This document shows positions 56,988 to 64,000 of a stretch of 64,000 nt of DNA, piece after piece. Each line of letters begins with the position of its first letter. The stretch's first letter is position 1. This DNA is from Nocardia sp. SYP-A9097 (GTDB lineage Bacteria; Actinomycetota; Actinomycetes; Mycobacteriales; Mycobacteriaceae): positions 62,001 to 126,000 of the forward strand of contig NZ_WJIC01000016.1 of assembly GCF_009649815.1 (NCBI RefSeq). The letters run 5' to 3'. The notes under the pieces were generated by a model. That model saw only the letters and a program-made list of their open reading frames with translations. It did not search any database and was not told the DNA's origin. Made by a program: the position numbers and the translations under genes.

Positions 56988-57635
56988 TCAGGCCCTGACC
57001 AGGCCGTTGCGGTAGGCGTAGACGACCGCGTGAATGCGGTCGCGCACACCGAGTTTCGCGAGAATGCGGGAGACGTGGGTTTTCACCGTCTCCTCCCCCA
57101 CGCCGAGTTCGGCGGCTATCTCGTAATTGCTGCGCGCATCGGCGACCAGCAGCAGGACTTCCCGTTCCCGCGCGGTGAGCTGTGCAAGCTCCGGGGGTTC
57201 GGCGGGCGGAGCCAACTCCTGCGCGAAACGCACTGCGAGCCTTCGAGTCATGGACGGATCGATGACTGCGTCGCCGCGCACCGCCACCCGGATGGCCGCC
57301 ACCAGATCCTCCGGCGGGAGACTTTTCAACAGGAACCCGCTGGCCCCGGCCGCCAGCGCGCGGGACAGATTCGCCTCACTGTCGTAGGTGGTGAGCACCA
57401 GCACCCGCGTACCGCCCGCTGCCACAATGGCTTCCGTGGCCGCCAGCCCATCCAATTTGGGCATGCGCACGTCCAGGATCGCCACTTCCGGGCGCAGCCG
57501 CGCCGCCGCCTCGATCGCGGAGCGCCCGTCCCCGACCTCGGCCACGCACTCCAGATCCGGCTGCCCATCCACCACCGCGCGCAGCCCGGACCGGAACATG
57601 GTGTGATCGTCGGCGATCAGCACCCGAATACTCAT
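56988..57635 (-). CDS. NarL/LuxR-family response regulator
   Basis: A 215-residue response regulator: receiver with Asp in VAILDVRMPKLDG and Lys in GFLLKSLPP, then a LuxR HTH (about 150-210; LTAREREVLLLVAD and NYEIAAELGVGEETVKTHVSRILAKLG). ATG 57635 overlaps the stop of the kinase gene (ATGA). The output genes are not evident from the context. Confidence 0.93.
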   Translation of the reverse strand: MSIRVLIADDHTMFRSGLRAVVDGQPDLECVAEVGDGRSAIEAAARLRPEVAILDVRMPKLDGLAATEAIVAAGGTRVLVLTTYDSEANLSRALAAGASGFLLKSLPPEDLVAAIRVAVRGDAVIDPSMTRRLAVRFAQELAPPAEPPELAQLTAREREVLLLVADARSNYEIAAELGVGEETVKTHVSRILAKLGVRDRIHAVVYAYRNGLVRA

Positions 57636-58798
57636 GCCGCTCCAATCGGTACCGAAACCACTATGTCCCAACGGCTTCCGGTGCGGTCCGGCCCGGAGTG
57701 CGCGGTGCCGCCGAAGAGCTCCACCCGCCGCCGGATACCCTCCAACCCGCGCCGCACTCCCCCGCCGAGCGGCGGGAGGGCGCCGATCGGATTGGTTTCG
57801 CGAATCTCCACCCGGGTCGGCCGGTAGCCGATCTCCAGTCGCGCGGGCGCACTCCCGTGCCGCAGCGCATTGGTCAGAATCTCCTGCACCACCCGGTGCA
57901 GCATGACGTCCAAGGATTCCGGCAGCACCGGCGGCCGACCCGAAATCTCCACGCGCACATCGAGTCCCGCGGCGCGCACGCGCTCCACCAGATCATCGAT
58001 ATCGGCGAGCCCGGGCTGCCGCTGACCTTCGTCATCGCGCCCGTGCAACAGATCCAATTGCCGTCGCAGATCCACCATGGCGGATCGGCTACTGGACTCC
58101 ACCGCGGTCAGCGAGCGGGTCGCCGCCTCGGCATCGGTGCGGGACAGCGCCATTCGCGCCACCCCGGCGTGAATTCCGATGGCGCTCACATGATGTGAGA
58201 TCACATCGTGCAGATCTCGGGCGATCGCGGCCCGCTCGTCGGAGAGCGCCCGATCCAATGCCGCCCGCTGCTCCTGCTGCCGAAGTCGTTCCCGCTGTTC
58301 GAGTTCGGCGATATAGGCCCCGCGCGCGGTGGTGTACCGACCCACCAGCCAAGGCACCAACCCGGTCGCCGCATTCACCAGCAGTACCCGCCAATCCCGC
58401 GAAACAGACGCCGCCGCAAGGAGATTCGTCACCGTCGACCCGGCCACCAGCAGCAGCACGGTCGCCACCGACGTGGCACCGGTGAGCCACGCACCGGCCC
58501 GGTACCCCGCGACCAGGAATCCGATATCCGATATGCGTGTCGTGGTGCCGTAGTGGTGCACGAACACCATCGCGGCGAGCTTCACCACCACCTGGGCGAC
58601 GGCGGTCGCCAACACGGACCGCGTACTCGGTGTCGCCGCCAGCGCCAGATCCGCGGCAATGAACCCGGTCGCGAGCAAAGCGGCCGCCACCGGCGCCGCG
58701 CCGAACGCACCGCAGAGCACCAATTGCAGGCTGTCCACCGCCGCCGCCACGACCGCCACCAGCAACGATTGGCGAGCCAGCGATCTACTCACCTCCAT
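57632..58798 (-). CDS. Histidine kinase, NarL-type (HisKA_3)
   Basis: A 388-residue membrane kinase: five or six TM segments in the first 160 residues with no large external domain, a dimerisation helix with phospho-His in RDLHDVISHHVSAIG, and an HATPase domain that starts with the N-box ILTNALRHGSA. These kinases sense membrane or envelope states and pair with LuxR-type regulators. ATG 58798; the frame extends 90 codons upstream without kinase similarity. Confidence 0.93.
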   Translation of the reverse strand: MEVSRSLARQSLLVAVVAAAVDSLQLVLCGAFGAAPVAAALLATGFIAADLALAATPSTRSVLATAVAQVVVKLAAMVFVHHYGTTTRISDIGFLVAGYRAGAWLTGATSVATVLLLVAGSTVTNLLAAASVSRDWRVLLVNAATGLVPWLVGRYTTARGAYIAELEQRERLRQQEQRAALDRALSDERAAIARDLHDVISHHVSAIGIHAGVARMALSRTDAEAATRSLTAVESSSRSAMVDLRRQLDLLHGRDDEGQRQPGLADIDDLVERVRAAGLDVRVEISGRPPVLPESLDVMLHRVVQEILTNALRHGSAPARLEIGYRPTRVEIRETNPIGALPPLGGGVRRGLEGIRRRVELFGGTAHSGPDRTGSRWDIVVSVPIGAA

Positions 58799-59048
58799 CG
58801 CACGGCACCGCCTTTCGTCCTCGGAGACCGCGGCGCAGGGCAGGCCGCCACGGGCGCGACCGGTCCACCGGGCTGGTCGGTTCGCCGCCGATCTAGTACC
58901 GCCGGCATTGTGCGCGACGGTACCCGCGCACCCGCCCATCCCCCGTGTGGGGGACGCGAAATCCCCCGTCGGCGCGACGTTTCGGCGCGCTCGGCTCACT
59001 ACCGTCGAGGTATCCCGACCGCGCAGATAATTCTGTCCAGGAGCCCGT

Positions 59049-59933
59049 ATGAGCCCAGACCTGTTCATCTACGCCGTGCCGGCGTTCGCGCTACTCATGC
59101 TGGTCGAGTGGATCGCGAATCGCCGCGACCCGGATCGGCCCGCCGATGCCATGACCGGGCGGGACAGCGCCTCGAATATCGCCACCTACGCCATCGGACG
59201 GTTCGTGAAACCGTTTGTGGCGCAGATCATCCCGTTCTCCACGGTGGTGCTGGTCGCGCATCTCACCCCGCTGCACCTCTCGCCGGAGCACTGGTGGGTA
59301 TGGGTGCTCGGCCTGGTGGTCACCGATTTCTGCTACTACTGGGCGCATCGCGCCGATCACCGCGTCCGGCTGCTGTGGACCTCGCACAGCGTGCATCACT
59401 CCAGCCGGTTCTTCAATCTCTCCACCGCCATTCGGCTGCCGTGGGCGCATCCGATCGCGGCGCAGCTGCGCGGTATGTGCTGGATTCCGGCGGCGCTCGT
59501 CGGACTGCCGGTGTGGATGATCTTCCTGCTGCAGACCATCGGGCTGCTCTACCAGTTCCCGATTCACACCCAGCGGGTCGAAACCCTGTGGCAGCCCATC
59601 GAATTCCTCTTCAATACCCCGGCGCATCACCGCATCCATCACGGTTCGAATCAACCGTATCTGGATACGAATTACGGTGGCATCCTGATCATTTGGGATC
59701 GCATGTTCGGTAGCTTCGCGGCGAAGTCCGAGCCGATCCGGTACGGCCTGACCAAGAACATCGGCACCGACAACCCGATCAAGGCCAACTACGCGGAATT
59801 GCTGAACCTGGTTCGTGATGTGCGCGGCGCGGACACCTGGCGGGGCCGGCTCGGCTACGTTTTCGGCCCGCCCGGCTGGACCGAACATCCGGCCGATCAG
59901 CTCGAGCCCACGCCCGCGACGGCCGCGATCTGA
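59049..59933 (+). CDS. Sterol desaturase/fatty acid hydroxylase superfamily protein
   Basis: A 294-residue integral membrane di-iron enzyme with the histidine clusters HRADH, HSVHH and HRIHHG and several TM helices (FAQII..., TPLHLSPEHWWVWVLGLVV). The family hydroxylates or desaturates sterols, fatty acids or carotenoids. ATG 59049 follows AGGAG. It has its own strong terminator, convergent with the malic enzyme. Substrate unknown. Confidence 0.9.
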   Translation: MSPDLFIYAVPAFALLMLVEWIANRRDPDRPADAMTGRDSASNIATYAIGRFVKPFVAQIIPFSTVVLVAHLTPLHLSPEHWWVWVLGLVVTDFCYYWAHRADHRVRLLWTSHSVHHSSRFFNLSTAIRLPWAHPIAAQLRGMCWIPAALVGLPVWMIFLLQTIGLLYQFPIHTQRVETLWQPIEFLFNTPAHHRIHHGSNQPYLDTNYGGILIIWDRMFGSFAAKSEPIRYGLTKNIGTDNPIKANYAELLNLVRDVRGADTWRGRLGYVFGPPGWTEHPADQLEPTPATAAI

Positions 59934-59950
59934 CCTGGGCCACAATACAA

Positions 59951-59986
59951 TTCGGCCCCCGCACCGGAATCGGTGCGGGGGCCGAA
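59951..59986. terminator. Bidirectional terminator
   Basis: A perfect 16-bp stem (TTCGGCCCCCGCACCG at 59951-59966 with 59971-59986), a 4-nt loop, then CTATTCTTC. It sits between the convergent desaturase and malic enzyme genes and can serve both. Confidence 0.85.
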
Positions 59987-60006
59987 CTATTCTTCGAAGC
60001 CTCGAG

Positions 60007-61227
60007 TTACGCGACGCCCTCGGCGCGGGCGGCGGCACCGACGGCCTCGGCCACGGCCGGGGCAACGCGCGGGTCCAGCGGGCTGGGGATGATCTTGTCC
60101 ACGGCCAGCTCATCCGCGACCACCGCAAAGATGGCGTTGGCGGCGGCCACCTTCATGCCCTCGGTAATGCGGCGTGCGCCCACATCCAGTGCGCCCTTGA
60201 AGACGCCCGGGAAGGCGAGCACATTGTTGATCTGGTTCGGGAAGTCCGACCGGCCGGTCGCCACGATGGCGGCGTACTTGGCGGCCACCTCCGGGTGGAT
60301 CTCCGGATCCGGGTTCGACATGGCGAACACAATGGACTCCGGCGCCATGGAGGCGATGAGCTCCTCGGCAATGGTGCCCGCGGACAGCCCCAGGAACACA
60401 TCGGCACCGGCGAGCGCCGCGGCCGGGCCACCGGTGACATTGCGCGGGTTGGTGCGCTGCGCCAGTTCGGCCTTCACATCGTTCAGGTCGCCACGGTCGC
60501 GGCTGACAATGCCCTTGGAGTCGAGCACGATCGCATCGGCGACACCGGCGGCCAGCAGAATGTTCGTGCACGCCACGCCCGCGGCGCCCGCACCCGACAC
60601 CACGACCTTGAGGTCCGCGATCTCGCGACCCTGCACCGCGGCCGCACCCTTGAGGGCGGCCAGCACCACGATCGCGGTGCCGTGCTGGTCGTCGTGCATG
60701 ACCGGGCAGTCCAGGGCCTCGACGAGCCGCTTCTCGATCTCGAAGCAGCGCGGCGCGGAGATGTCCTCCAGATTGACCGCACCGAAGCTCGGGCGCAGCC
60801 GGATCACGGTCTCGACGATCGCGTCGACATCCTTGGTGTCCAACACGATCGGAATGGAATCCAGGCCGGCGAACTTCTTGAACAGCGCCGCCTTGCCCTC
60901 CATCACCGGCAGCGAGGCGCGCGGGCCGATATCGCCCAGGCCCAGCACCGCGGTGCCGTCCGAGACGACCACGACCAGGCGCTCGGCCCAGGTGTAGGTC
61001 TTGGCGAGCGACTCGTCGGCGTGGATGCCGCGGCAGACCTGCGCCACGCCCGGGGTGTAGGCGATGGACAGATCGCGCTGGGTGTCCAGCGGGGCGGTGA
61101 GTGCGACCGAGAGCTTGCCGCCCAGGTGGCCCGCGAAAATCTCTTCCGTGGTGATGTCGGAGAGGTTCGCAGCATTGGTCGCGGGGCTTGCCGTGGTGGC
61201 ATTCACTGCTTCAGTCACGGGTGACAC
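60007..61227 (-). CDS. NAD(P)-dependent malic enzyme
   Basis: A 406-residue short-form malic enzyme: the Tyr of the active site in SIAYTPGVAQVC, metal-site CPVMHDDQHGTA, NAD(P) motif VVSGAGAAGVAC, and AMSNPDPEI. It converts malate to pyruvate and CO2. The N-terminal 22 residues are an Ala/Thr-rich lead. GTG 61227 has GGAG 7 nt upstream. A 14-bp palindrome lies 41 bp further upstream. Cofactor preference is not decided by the sequence. Confidence 0.93.
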   Translation of the reverse strand: MSPVTEAVNATTASPATNAANLSDITTEEIFAGHLGGKLSVALTAPLDTQRDLSIAYTPGVAQVCRGIHADESLAKTYTWAERLVVVVSDGTAVLGLGDIGPRASLPVMEGKAALFKKFAGLDSIPIVLDTKDVDAIVETVIRLRPSFGAVNLEDISAPRCFEIEKRLVEALDCPVMHDDQHGTAIVVLAALKGAAAVQGREIADLKVVVSGAGAAGVACTNILLAAGVADAIVLDSKGIVSRDRGDLNDVKAELAQRTNPRNVTGGPAAALAGADVFLGLSAGTIAEELIASMAPESIVFAMSNPDPEIHPEVAAKYAAIVATGRSDFPNQINNVLAFPGVFKGALDVGARRITEGMKVAAANAIFAVVADELAVDKIIPSPLDPRVAPAVAEAVGAAARAEGVA

Positions 61228-61782
61228 GATTTCACTCCATCTCGGTGCGGACTCAACCGTTTGACGGTTACCGTTCGGTAATAGATAAGGGGGTTTCGAT
61301 ACTCGTTTTCAGGCGCGTCGGCCATCACCGCGGGCCACTTCGAAGACCTTGCCACCACATTGTGGCAACGCGCACAAAGTATTACCGATCGCGGGAAGCG
61401 TGTCTCGGAAGAGACAACACAACGCTGCACAGATCGTCGAGCTGGAACCGGACGGGTGGTCCGGGCGATTGCGCCGGGGTGATCGAACTCGACCCGCACG
61501 TCGCGGACCGTAATCACCGAGTCTCCCCGGGCCGGGCGGTCGGCTGCGGCCGGGGGTTGTCACATTCTGCCAGTAGCGTCGACGACGCGCCAAATCGCCC
61601 CCGGCCCATCGCGCGCGTTCACCATCAACGAAGCCTAGGTGAGCCGAATCACCCGCAGGTTAAGGGAAACTCGCACGTCCGGCCGCGACTACGGAGAACT
61701 GTCACAACACGGTCGCGCCCGCCGGCGTGAGCTGTCGCGCCCGATTGGCAGGAATCCGGTGAGATCGACACCCAACCGAAAC
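61228..61782. other. 555-bp gene-free region with operator-like palindrome
   Basis: Between two minus-strand genes. The side near the malic enzyme carries TTACCG-TT-CGGTAA. The rest, including 61300-61780, shows no recognisable coding sequence, repeat family or known RNA; the many short frames have no sense composition. Confidence 0.5.
61268..61281. promoter_or_regulatory. Palindrome upstream of malic enzyme
   Basis: TTACCG-TT-CGGTAA, 6-bp perfect arms, 41 bp upstream of GTG 61227; a candidate TetR- or GntR-type operator. Confidence 0.45.
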
Positions 61783-63381
61783 TCATGAGGCTTCGGGCGC
61801 GGCGCTCTCGACAGGCCCGCGCATGGAACGCGGCGCGGCGGTGCGCTCGGGGCGCACCCAGACGCTGTCCAGACCGCCCGTGAGCAGCCGGACGCGCCAA
61901 TCGCTCGCCACGCCGGGGTGATCGGTGCGGCGGTGCATACCGCGGGTTTCGGTGCGGGCCAGGGCGCTGTATTTGGTCCAGCGCGCCACCGCCAGCAGCG
62001 CGGCGGCCTGCCGGGCGTGTAGTCGCTCGGCACCCTTTCCGCCGAGGTCGAATTCGACGCCGGGCCACATACCGTCCAGTTCGCCGATGCTGTCGCGCAG
62101 ACTCCCGTCACTGCGCCAGTAGCTGCGCCGCAGCGGCAGGGTGTGCTCCTGCACCAGACCGACCACCGCGCGCGGATCGATCCGCGCCCGATCGCCGAGC
62201 CCGACCCCCGGCACCGGGCGTGTCCTGCCGAGCTTCTTCCGGGTCCCCGCGAATCGCGCCGCCGCCTGTCCCGCCCACACCCCGGACGACATCGCCCAGG
62301 CCCCGTGCTGGCCACCGAATCCGGAGACCGCGCCGGTCACGGGCTCGCGCGTGGTGACATCGCCCGCGCCGTACAGCCCGGGAACCGTTGTGGCGCAATC
62401 CGGTCCGGCCAGCCGCAGGCCACCGGTCCCGCGCACGGTCCCCTCCAGCACCGCCCGCAACTGCACTCGTTCGTCGAGTCGCACCAGCTCCGCGTCCGGG
62501 CCGGCGAGATCGTCGAGGGCGGCGTAGACGCGGCGACCGTCGGCGATGGCCGCGAAAGCCCGCGCCCGCGAACCGATTCCCTCGTCGCACAGCACCGAAC
62601 GGGATTCGTCGTACAGCGTGGCGAAGTGCCGGACCTGATCGGCGGGGAACGCGCCAGGTGGGCGCTGGCCCGACACCGAGGCCGGACCCGACACCGGCAT
62701 ATGGCCCGGAACACCGGTCGGCAGTAGCGAATACGCGTTGGAGAACTCCATACCGGAGAGTTCGGCCCCGGCCTCCGCACCCATGAGCAGGCCGTCGCCG
62801 GTATCCACATCGGTACCCGCGCCGCCGGACAGGAAGGCACACCCGCCGGTGGCGATGACCACCGATTTGGCGCGTGCGGCCCAGCCGCGAGACTCCCCGT
62901 GCAACGCCACCCCCGCCGCCCCGGAGACCATGCCGTCGGTATCGGTGATCAGCTGTAATGCCGGATGGTGGTCCAGGATTCGGACTCCGGCGACGACCAT
63001 GCTGCGGCGCAGCCGGCCCAGATATTTCGGCCCGTCCAGGTGGATTCGGGTGGCCGGTCCGCCGTGCCCACCGTGTGCCCGCAGTCCACCGTGGACGAGT
63101 TGTGCGACACGCCGGTGCGTCTCCTCGAGCACCCGGTACATCCACTCCGGATCGCCGAGCCCGCCGCCGTGCGCGAAGCCGTCGGAGACCGCTTCATCGC
63201 GTAACCGCCCGGGCGGAATGTTCCAGAGCGTCGCCCCACCGCGTGCGGTGGGACCGCTGGACCCGCAGCGGGCCTTGTCCACCAGCAGAACTCGAGCACC
63301 TGCCGCCGCCGCGGCGAGCGCGGCCCAGGCACCGGCCGGACCGCCTCCCAGCACGAGCACATCGGTCTCGAATTCGGTCAT
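61783..63381 (-). CDS. FAD-dependent oxidoreductase (fumarate reductase/SdhA-like flavoprotein)
   Basis: A 532-residue flavoprotein of the succinate dehydrogenase/aspartate oxidase group: N-terminal FAD motif DVLVLGGGPAGAWAALAAAAAGA, the flavin-attachment-like segment SSGPTARGGAT, and a late GLYGAGDVTTREP motif. A C-terminal helical domain (RSYWRSDGSLRDSIGELDGM) as in APS reductase/fumarate reductase chains follows. No iron-sulfur partner gene is adjacent, so electron flow is unclear. ATG 63381 is used. Confidence 0.87.
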   Translation of the reverse strand: MTEFETDVLVLGGGPAGAWAALAAAAAGARVLLVDKARCGSSGPTARGGATLWNIPPGRLRDEAVSDGFAHGGGLGDPEWMYRVLEETHRRVAQLVHGGLRAHGGHGGPATRIHLDGPKYLGRLRRSMVVAGVRILDHHPALQLITDTDGMVSGAAGVALHGESRGWAARAKSVVIATGGCAFLSGGAGTDVDTGDGLLMGAEAGAELSGMEFSNAYSLLPTGVPGHMPVSGPASVSGQRPPGAFPADQVRHFATLYDESRSVLCDEGIGSRARAFAAIADGRRVYAALDDLAGPDAELVRLDERVQLRAVLEGTVRGTGGLRLAGPDCATTVPGLYGAGDVTTREPVTGAVSGFGGQHGAWAMSSGVWAGQAAARFAGTRKKLGRTRPVPGVGLGDRARIDPRAVVGLVQEHTLPLRRSYWRSDGSLRDSIGELDGMWPGVEFDLGGKGAERLHARQAAALLAVARWTKYSALARTETRGMHRRTDHPGVASDWRVRLLTGGLDSVWVRPERTAAPRSMRGPVESAAPEAS

Positions 63382-63432
63382 AACGACAAATGTTCGCGGA
63401 CCGTTCAACGACTCGCAACCGTTATGCGTATA

Positions 63433-63699
63433 TCAATTCCACCACTGCGCCCACAGCAGCGATCCGGCAATCAGAAAAACTACCGCGCATCCGAAAAAAG
63501 ACGCAATTCCTTGACGCCTGTCAGCAAATATCTGCGCGGCCGAAACCAGCAATGCCGCGCCGACATGCCAAGCCACATCGGATGCCCCGGGGCCCGGAAA
63601 ACCACGCTGGGCACCCGTGATCGCCGCGCCGACCACAGTCGCCACCAGAACGACCGTGCCGCCCGCGACAATCCCGCTCAGGCCCCGGATCACCTTCAT
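63433..63699 (-). CDS. Small three-helix membrane protein
   Basis: An 88-residue protein with three hydrophobic segments (GIVAGGTVVLVATVVGAAIT, VAWHVGAALLVSAAQIF, FFGCAVVFLIAGSLLWA) and a conserved-looking DRRQG turn. Its start overlaps the PHP-domain stop (ATGA), which supports expression from that transcript. No family was recognised; similar small proteins follow PHP genes in related actinobacteria as far as recalled. Confidence 0.7.
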   Translation of the reverse strand: MKVIRGLSGIVAGGTVVLVATVVGAAITGAQRGFPGPGASDVAWHVGAALLVSAAQIFADRRQGIASFFGCAVVFLIAGSLLWAQWWN

Positions 63700-64000
63700 G
63701 CCGTAATCACCGGGACCCCACTCGATTTGCCCACAAGTACCTCGAATTGTGTTGGGTCGGTGGTGAATTCGCCCAACTGGATGGTCTTGTTGCGACCGTG
63801 GTAGTCCGACGAACCCGTCGTGAGCAGACCCAGCTCGGACGCGAGCCCCGCCAGCACCGCACGGTCGGCGGCGCTGTGATCGGGATGATCCAATTCCAGC
63901 CCGCTCAACCCCAGCTCGGCCAGTTCACGAATGTGATCCAGGGCCAGCAACCGGCCGCGTTTGCGGGCCCGCGCATGCGCCACCACGCTCACCCCACCCG
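63696..64000 (-). CDS. PHP-domain phosphoesterase, C-terminal end
   Basis: The gene runs off the right edge of the window; about 100 C-terminal residues are visible. They contain the closing PHP motif GSSDYHGRNK, with Asp and His metal ligands, preceded by ELGLSGLELDHPDHS. Members of this group (YciV/RNase AM-like) hydrolyse nucleotide phosphates or short RNA. It is coupled by a 4-nt overlap to the small membrane protein. Confidence 0.85.
   Translation of the reverse strand, partial: GGVSVVAHARARKRGRLLALDHIRELAELGLSGLELDHPDHSAADRAVLAGLASELGLLTTGSSDYHGRNKTIQLGEFTTDPTQFEVLVGKSSGVPVITA

Noticed and set aside
61300..61780. Riboswitch or small RNA in the gene-free region
   Set aside because: No conserved riboswitch core or terminator-coupled structure could be recognised by eye; a covariance-model search would be needed.

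Overview
The window is 64 kb of GC-rich chromosomal DNA from an actinobacterium. The best fit is a mycolic-acid-forming Corynebacteriales genus, most likely Nocardia (inference). The main reasons are a fused E1/E2 2-oxoglutarate decarboxylase of the Kgd/OdhA type, close relatives of mycobacterial FadD15, Hrp1, the Rv0194-type fused ABC exporter and a MymA-like monooxygenase, frequent GTG/TTG starts, and many starts that look leaderless (a TAnnnT box 6-8 nt before the start codon). No rRNA, tRNA, CRISPR array, prophage or complete insertion sequence was recognised. The window is mostly ordinary core and lipid-metabolism chromosome, with the unusual material in small intergenic repeats and in several genes whose catalytic motifs have decayed.

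Layout. 0-5.4 kb: end of a class III CoA-transferase, an HMG-CoA-lyase-type enzyme, two small envelope proteins, and a pair of adjacent acyl-CoA dehydrogenases behind a 21-bp palindrome. 5.6-12 kb: secreted protein, DEAD-box helicase, nitrilase-family amidohydrolase, phosphoribosyltransferase, gamma carbonic anhydrase, alpha/beta hydrolase. 12.6-15.9 kb: a 1116-residue relative of the TM0106-type RecB-like nuclease/UPF1-like helicase fusions in which the active-site motifs of all three enzymatic modules appear replaced. 16-26.5 kb: PLP enzyme with a TetR-like protein lacking a DNA-binding domain, tyrosine phosphatase, a truncated acyl-CoA-synthetase-like protein, enoyl-CoA hydratase family protein, GST-like reductase, VOC/AraC pair, and an EcsC-like/ABC ATPase/ABC-2 permease set. 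27-39 kb: fused ABC exporter, Kgd, SRPBCC operon, AraC regulator, and a PadR-MFS drug-efflux operon with a perfect palindromic operator. 39-48 kb: Uma2-type nuclease-like protein, membrane-anchored molybdopterin oxidoreductase, FadD15, and a BVMO-SDR-esterase operon divergent from a TetR gene, with a tandem double operator between them. 48-54.4 kb: Crp/Fnr regulator and a ProXVWZ-type compatible-solute importer with a second, divergent binding-protein gene, then an Hrp1-like CBS protein. 54.4-59 kb: an OmpR-type two-component system beside a haemophore-related secreted protein, sharing direct-repeat operators, and a NarL-type two-component system. 59-64 kb: sterol-desaturase-type enzyme, malic enzyme, FAD oxidoreductase, a small membrane protein and the end of a PHP-domain gene.

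Two families of dispersed intergenic hairpins occur. One is a two-armed palindromic element that sits just 3' of genes in the first 16 kb; one copy leads into a decayed ~27-bp minisatellite. The other is a GAGTGTGCA-type hairpin at about 12.2 and 19.0-19.2 kb, flanking a short remnant of an SDR gene. The strongest leads are the apparently inactivated nuclease-helicase fusion, the shared CTGA direct-repeat operators around 54.4 and 56.4 kb, and the structured 3' repeats. Family consensus motifs used for comparison are recalled, not aligned here.
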